Assembly (NCBI GenBank): GCA_021324935.1 | Contig: JAJPIE010000023.1 | Location: 42,572-106,571 of the forward strand | Length of the DNA: 64,000 nt | Origin: Acidobacteriota bacterium | GTDB taxonomy: Bacteria; Acidobacteriota; Terriglobia; Acidiferrales; UBA7541 | Direction of reading: 5' to 3' | In this document: positions 61,449-64,000 of the stretch, piece by piece | Layout: each line of letters starts with the position of its first letter | Numbering within the stretch: the first letter of the stretch is position 1 | Notes under the pieces: model-generated | What the model was told of the DNA's origin: nothing | What the model saw: only the letters and a program-made list of their open reading frames with translations | Databases searched by the model: none | Made by a program: the position numbers and the translations under genes

Positions 61449-62495
61449 ATGAAATACGCCGATGCCGGAGTCAATATCGCTGTCGCCGACGACGCCAAGC
61501 AGCGCATCCGTCATCTGGCCAGCCGCACCTTCACGCCCGCGGTTCTCGGCGGAATCGGCGGATTCGGCGCGCTGTTTTCCCTCGACCACAAAAAAGTGAA
61601 AGAGCCCGTGTTGGTGTCCAGCGCCGATGGCGTGGGCACAAAACTCAAAATTGCCATGGCCATGGGCGTTCATTCCACCGTCGGCGGCGATCTGGTCAAT
61701 CATTGCGTCAACGATATTTTGGTCCAGGGCGCCGAGCCGCTTTTCTTCCTCGACTATCTGGCCATGGGCAAGCTCGAGCCCAGCGTTGTCGAGCAGCTCG
61801 TCGACGGCATGAGCCGCGCCTGCCGCAAAGCCGGCTGCGCGCTCATCGGCGGCGAAACCGCCGAAATGCCCGGCTTCTACCAGCCGGGCGAATACGATCT
61901 CGCGGGTTTCATCGTCGGCATAGTCGAGCGCAAAAACCTCCTCACCGGAAAAAACGTGAAGCCCGGCGACACGCTGCTCGCGTTGCCCTCCGCAGGTCTC
62001 CACACCAACGGATATTCCCTCGCTCGCAAGCTCGTCTTCGAAGTCGCCAAGCTCAAGCCCGAAACTTACGTCGCCGAAGTTGGGAACAAAATCGGCGCCG
62101 AACTTTTGAAGCCGCACCTCTGCTACTCGCCCGCGCTGAAAAATCTTCTTGCGAAGAACTGGGTCTCTGCTCTCGCGCACATCACCGGCGGCGGCATCCC
62201 CGGGAATCTTCCGCGCGTGCTTCCCAGCGGCGTGAAAGCCATCATCGATCTCGATTCCTGGCCGATTCCTCCGATCTTCAAATACCTCGCGAAACTCGGC
62301 GAGATCGAAACCGACGAACTTCTCCAGTCCTTCAACATGGGCGTGGGCATGATCGTCATCGTCCCTGCCGACCACGTCAAGGAAGCCGAAGCCGACCTCA
62401 AGCGCCGCCGCGAAAAGTTCTTCAAAATTGGCCGCATCGAGCGCGGCGACACCGGCAAAGCCCGCCTCATCTATTCCGGCGCCCTGAGTCTCTGA
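61449..62495 (+). CDS. purM: Phosphoribosylformylglycinamidine cyclo-ligase (AIR synthetase)
   Basis: A 348-residue enzyme that closes the imidazole ring of AIR from FGAM. Landmarks are SADGVGTKLKIAMAMG, GGETAEMPGFY, HTNGYSLARKL and AHITGGGIPGNLPRVLP. The ATG at 61449 is chosen because the frame before it is not protein-like. It is followed by purN after about 250 bp of repeat-like spacer. Confidence 0.95.
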   Translation: MKYADAGVNIAVADDAKQRIRHLASRTFTPAVLGGIGGFGALFSLDHKKVKEPVLVSSADGVGTKLKIAMAMGVHSTVGGDLVNHCVNDILVQGAEPLFFLDYLAMGKLEPSVVEQLVDGMSRACRKAGCALIGGETAEMPGFYQPGEYDLAGFIVGIVERKNLLTGKNVKPGDTLLALPSAGLHTNGYSLARKLVFEVAKLKPETYVAEVGNKIGAELLKPHLCYSPALKNLLAKNWVSALAHITGGGIPGNLPRVLPSGVKAIIDLDSWPIPPIFKYLAKLGEIETDELLQSFNMGVGMIVIVPADHVKEAEADLKRRREKFFKIGRIERGDTGKARLIYSGALSL

Positions 62496-62751
62496 TCTCG
62501 TACGGGTGGCTTTAAGCGGTCGGCCTTCTTTTGTCGTGGCAGACCTTTAGGTTGTCCAGCTGTAGCACAGGCTTCAGCCTGTGTGCTTTGCTGCGAAGCT
62601 TTGCGCCCCCTATGTCTCTGCGTCTTGCCCTTCTCACTTTCCTCTTCGGGATACGGGTCGCCAACCACGCTCTACTGTTTCCGAAAACTGATACTGATCC
62701 CTGATTGCTTTTTTCCGGATCACCGCCCACGTATGCTAATTTGTCGTATCT
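62496..62751. other. Spacer with an inverted repeat between purM and purN
   Basis: This 256-bp spacer has no supported gene. It includes the inverted repeat CACAGGCT-TC-AGCCTGTG (62566-62583), with an outer GC pair, a type of dispersed hairpin I associate with related genomes. The remainder is featureless apart from a possible TATGCT/GCTAAT -10 before purN. Confidence 0.5.
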
Positions 62752-63360
62752 ATGACTCATCGTATCGGCGTCCTGCTGAGCGGCCGCGGCTCGAATTTCG
62801 AAGCCCTCGCCGATAGTGTCTCCGCCGGACGCATACCCAACGCCGAAATCTCGGTCGTCATCAGCAACAAACCTTCTGCTCCCGGCCTCGAACGCGCCAA
62901 ATCGCGCGGCATTCCCGCCCGCGCCATTCCCTCCAAGGGACTCGAACGCGAAGCCTACGATCGCCAGGTCGTCGCCGTCCTCCAGGAATACAAGGTGAAT
63001 CTCATCTGCCTCGCCGGTTACATGCGCCTGCTTTCTCCCCATTTTGTGGCCGCTTTTCCCCAGCGCATCCTCAACATACATCCCTCGCTGCTGCCTTCCT
63101 TCCCCGGCCTGGAATCGCAGAAGCAGGCCCTCGACTACGGCGTCAAATTCGCCGGATGCACCGTTCATTTGGTGGACGAAAATCTCGACGCCGGACCCAT
63201 CATCCGGCAGGCCGTCGTCCCGGTCCTCGACACCGACGATGAACACACGCTATCCGAACGCATCCTCAAAGAGGAACACCGGATTTACACTGAAGCCGTA
63301 AACATTATCCTGGAAGGGAACTACAAAATCGCCGGCCGGCGCGTCATCCGTTCCGCGTAA
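62752..63360 (+). CDS. purN: Phosphoribosylglycinamide formyltransferase
   Basis: A 202-residue folate-dependent GAR transformylase. The catalytic Asn/His/Asp set is visible in ILNIHPSLLPSFPGLESQKQ and HLVDENLDAGPII. Family length is about 200. It is followed by tyrS after 60 bp. Confidence 0.95.
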   Translation: MTHRIGVLLSGRGSNFEALADSVSAGRIPNAEISVVISNKPSAPGLERAKSRGIPARAIPSKGLEREAYDRQVVAVLQEYKVNLICLAGYMRLLSPHFVAAFPQRILNIHPSLLPSFPGLESQKQALDYGVKFAGCTVHLVDENLDAGPIIRQAVVPVLDTDDEHTLSERILKEEHRIYTEAVNIILEGNYKIAGRRVIRSA

Positions 63361-63420
63361 CTCCGCCTTTGTCACGGCCGCTTTCTGCAGCGGGCGCTTT
63401 TACGCGACAATAGAACCATC

Positions 63421-64000
63421 ATGTCCACTTCGTTCAAACCCGTCGCCGAACAACTCGCCTACCTCAAAAAAGGCGTCTCCGAAATCATCCCCGAGCCCGA
63501 GCTGAAAGCCAGTCTCGAAAAATCGCTGCAAACCGGCAAGCCGCTCCGCGTCTATCTCGGCGTCGATCCTACGGCACCCGATCTCCATCTCGGCCACACC
63601 GTCGTCCTCCGCAAGCTCAAACATTTTCAGGACCTGGGCCATACCGCCGTCTTCCTCATCGGCGACTTCTCCGCCATGATCGGCGATCCCACGGGCGTCT
63701 CCGAAACGCGCCCGCCGCTTACCCGCGAACAGGTGGACGCCAACGCCAAAACCTATCTCCAGCAAGTTTTCAAAATCCTCGATCCCGCCAAAACCGAAGT
63801 CCGCTGCAACAGCGAGTGGCTCAGCAAACTCTCCGCCGTGGATATCATTCATCTCTGCGGGCGCTATCGCCTGGCGCGCATGCTGGAGCGCGAAGACTTC
63901 CGCTCGCGCCTGCAAAACAACCAACCCATCTCTGTGCACGAATTGCTCTATCCGTTGCTCACCGCGCTCGACGCTGTCGAGCTGAAGTCCGATGTAGAAC
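63421..64000 (+). CDS. tyrS: Tyrosyl-tRNA synthetase (3' end cut by window)
   Basis: The first 193 residues of a class I aminoacyl-tRNA synthetase that attaches tyrosine to its tRNA. The HIGH-type motif appears as [11 protein letters not shown], and the active-site region PTAPDLHL and [20 protein letters not shown] is characteristic of bacterial tyrosyl-tRNA synthetase. The KMSKS half and C-terminal S4 domain lie beyond the window. Confidence 0.93.
   Translation, partial: MSTSFKPVAEQLAYLKKGVSEIIPEPELKASLEKSLQTGKPLRVYLGVDPTAPDLHLGHTVVLRKLKHFQDLGHTAVFLIGDFSAMIGDPTGVSETRPPLTREQVDANAKTYLQQVFKILDPAKTEVRCNSEWLSKLSAVDIIHLCGRYRLARMLEREDFRSRLQNNQPISVHELLYPLLTALDAVELKSDVE

Noticed and set aside
1..64000. 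tRNA, rRNA, CRISPR, prophage or insertion-sequence genes
   Set aside because: No T-loop-like motif with a cloverleaf, no rRNA-like conserved block, no regularly spaced repeats and no transposase or phage protein were seen by eye; a covariance search (tRNAscan-SE, Infernal) would be needed to exclude small RNAs.

Overview
The window reads as a chromosomal segment of a Gram-negative, GC-rich bacterium, most likely an acidobacterium. LpxC and a CadC-like winged-helix/TolB regulator fit this. So do a radical-SAM hopanoid enzyme (HpnH), a B12-dependent ribonucleotide reductase, and many small exported or membrane proteins of types I associate with Acidobacteriota. The phylum assignment is an inference from gene content and remembered family resemblance, not a computed placement. 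No rRNA, tRNA, CRISPR array, prophage or insertion sequence was recognised.

Layout. 0-1.8 kb: a hopanoid side-chain gene (hpnH) overlapping a partial small gene, then the relic of an AbrB-type antitoxin. 1.9-5.8 kb: sucA (2-oxoglutarate dehydrogenase E1) and an Rv2258c-like methyltransferase. 5.8-15 kb: small housekeeping or unknown genes: a frameshifted membrane protein, a STAS protein, a DUF4870-like protein, an orphan ABC ATPase, a hybrid histidine kinase, a YbhN/AglD-type membrane protein, pterin-carbinolamine dehydratase and two NAD(P) dehydrogenases. 15.2-16.6 kb: a cassette of an exported 52-aa peptide, a 7-TM protein and a third membrane protein behind a promoter carrying a palindrome. 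16.7-26.4 kb: an RDD protein, a MacA-like adaptor with a LolD-type ATPase, an O-antigen-ligase-like protein with a glycosyltransferase, a START-like protein and an acyltransferase. 26.5-36.8 kb: a transmembrane winged-helix/TolB regulator, a Tat-exported FAD oxidoreductase, tiny proteins, two tandem coiled-coil paralogues, a LolA-like protein, two MacB-type permeases and a broken membrane protein. 36.8-44.7 kb: a methyltransferase, a Ser/Thr kinase, nrdJ behind a long structured leader, and a TetR regulator with twin operators. 44.9-51.8 kb: envelope and protease genes (a split M48 peptidase, a CPBP protease, a degenerate S41 protease), a CGNR regulator and a toxin-antitoxin pair. 51.9-64 kb: a dense envelope/purine block in the order lpxC, glmU, purQ, purL, purF, lepB, purM, purN, tyrS (cut by the window end), with two small membrane-protein genes wedged between the pur genes.

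The purine block encodes PRPP amidotransferase (PurF), GAR formyltransferase (PurN), the two FGAM synthetase subunits (PurL, PurQ) and AIR synthetase (PurM), that is, most early steps to AIR. PurL carries three in-frame insertions made of dispersed-repeat sequence. Elsewhere, a striking number of genes (at least six) are interrupted by a single frameshift or in-frame amber codon, often at homopolymers. These are either real decay or base-calling errors, and the reads would decide.

The most interesting candidates for undescribed biology are the peptide/7-TM cassette at 15.3-16.6 kb, the repeat-expanded PurL, the mutually exclusive hairpins over the nrdJ ribosome-binding site, the twin TetR operators, and the tiny Cys-rich protein at 30.8 kb.
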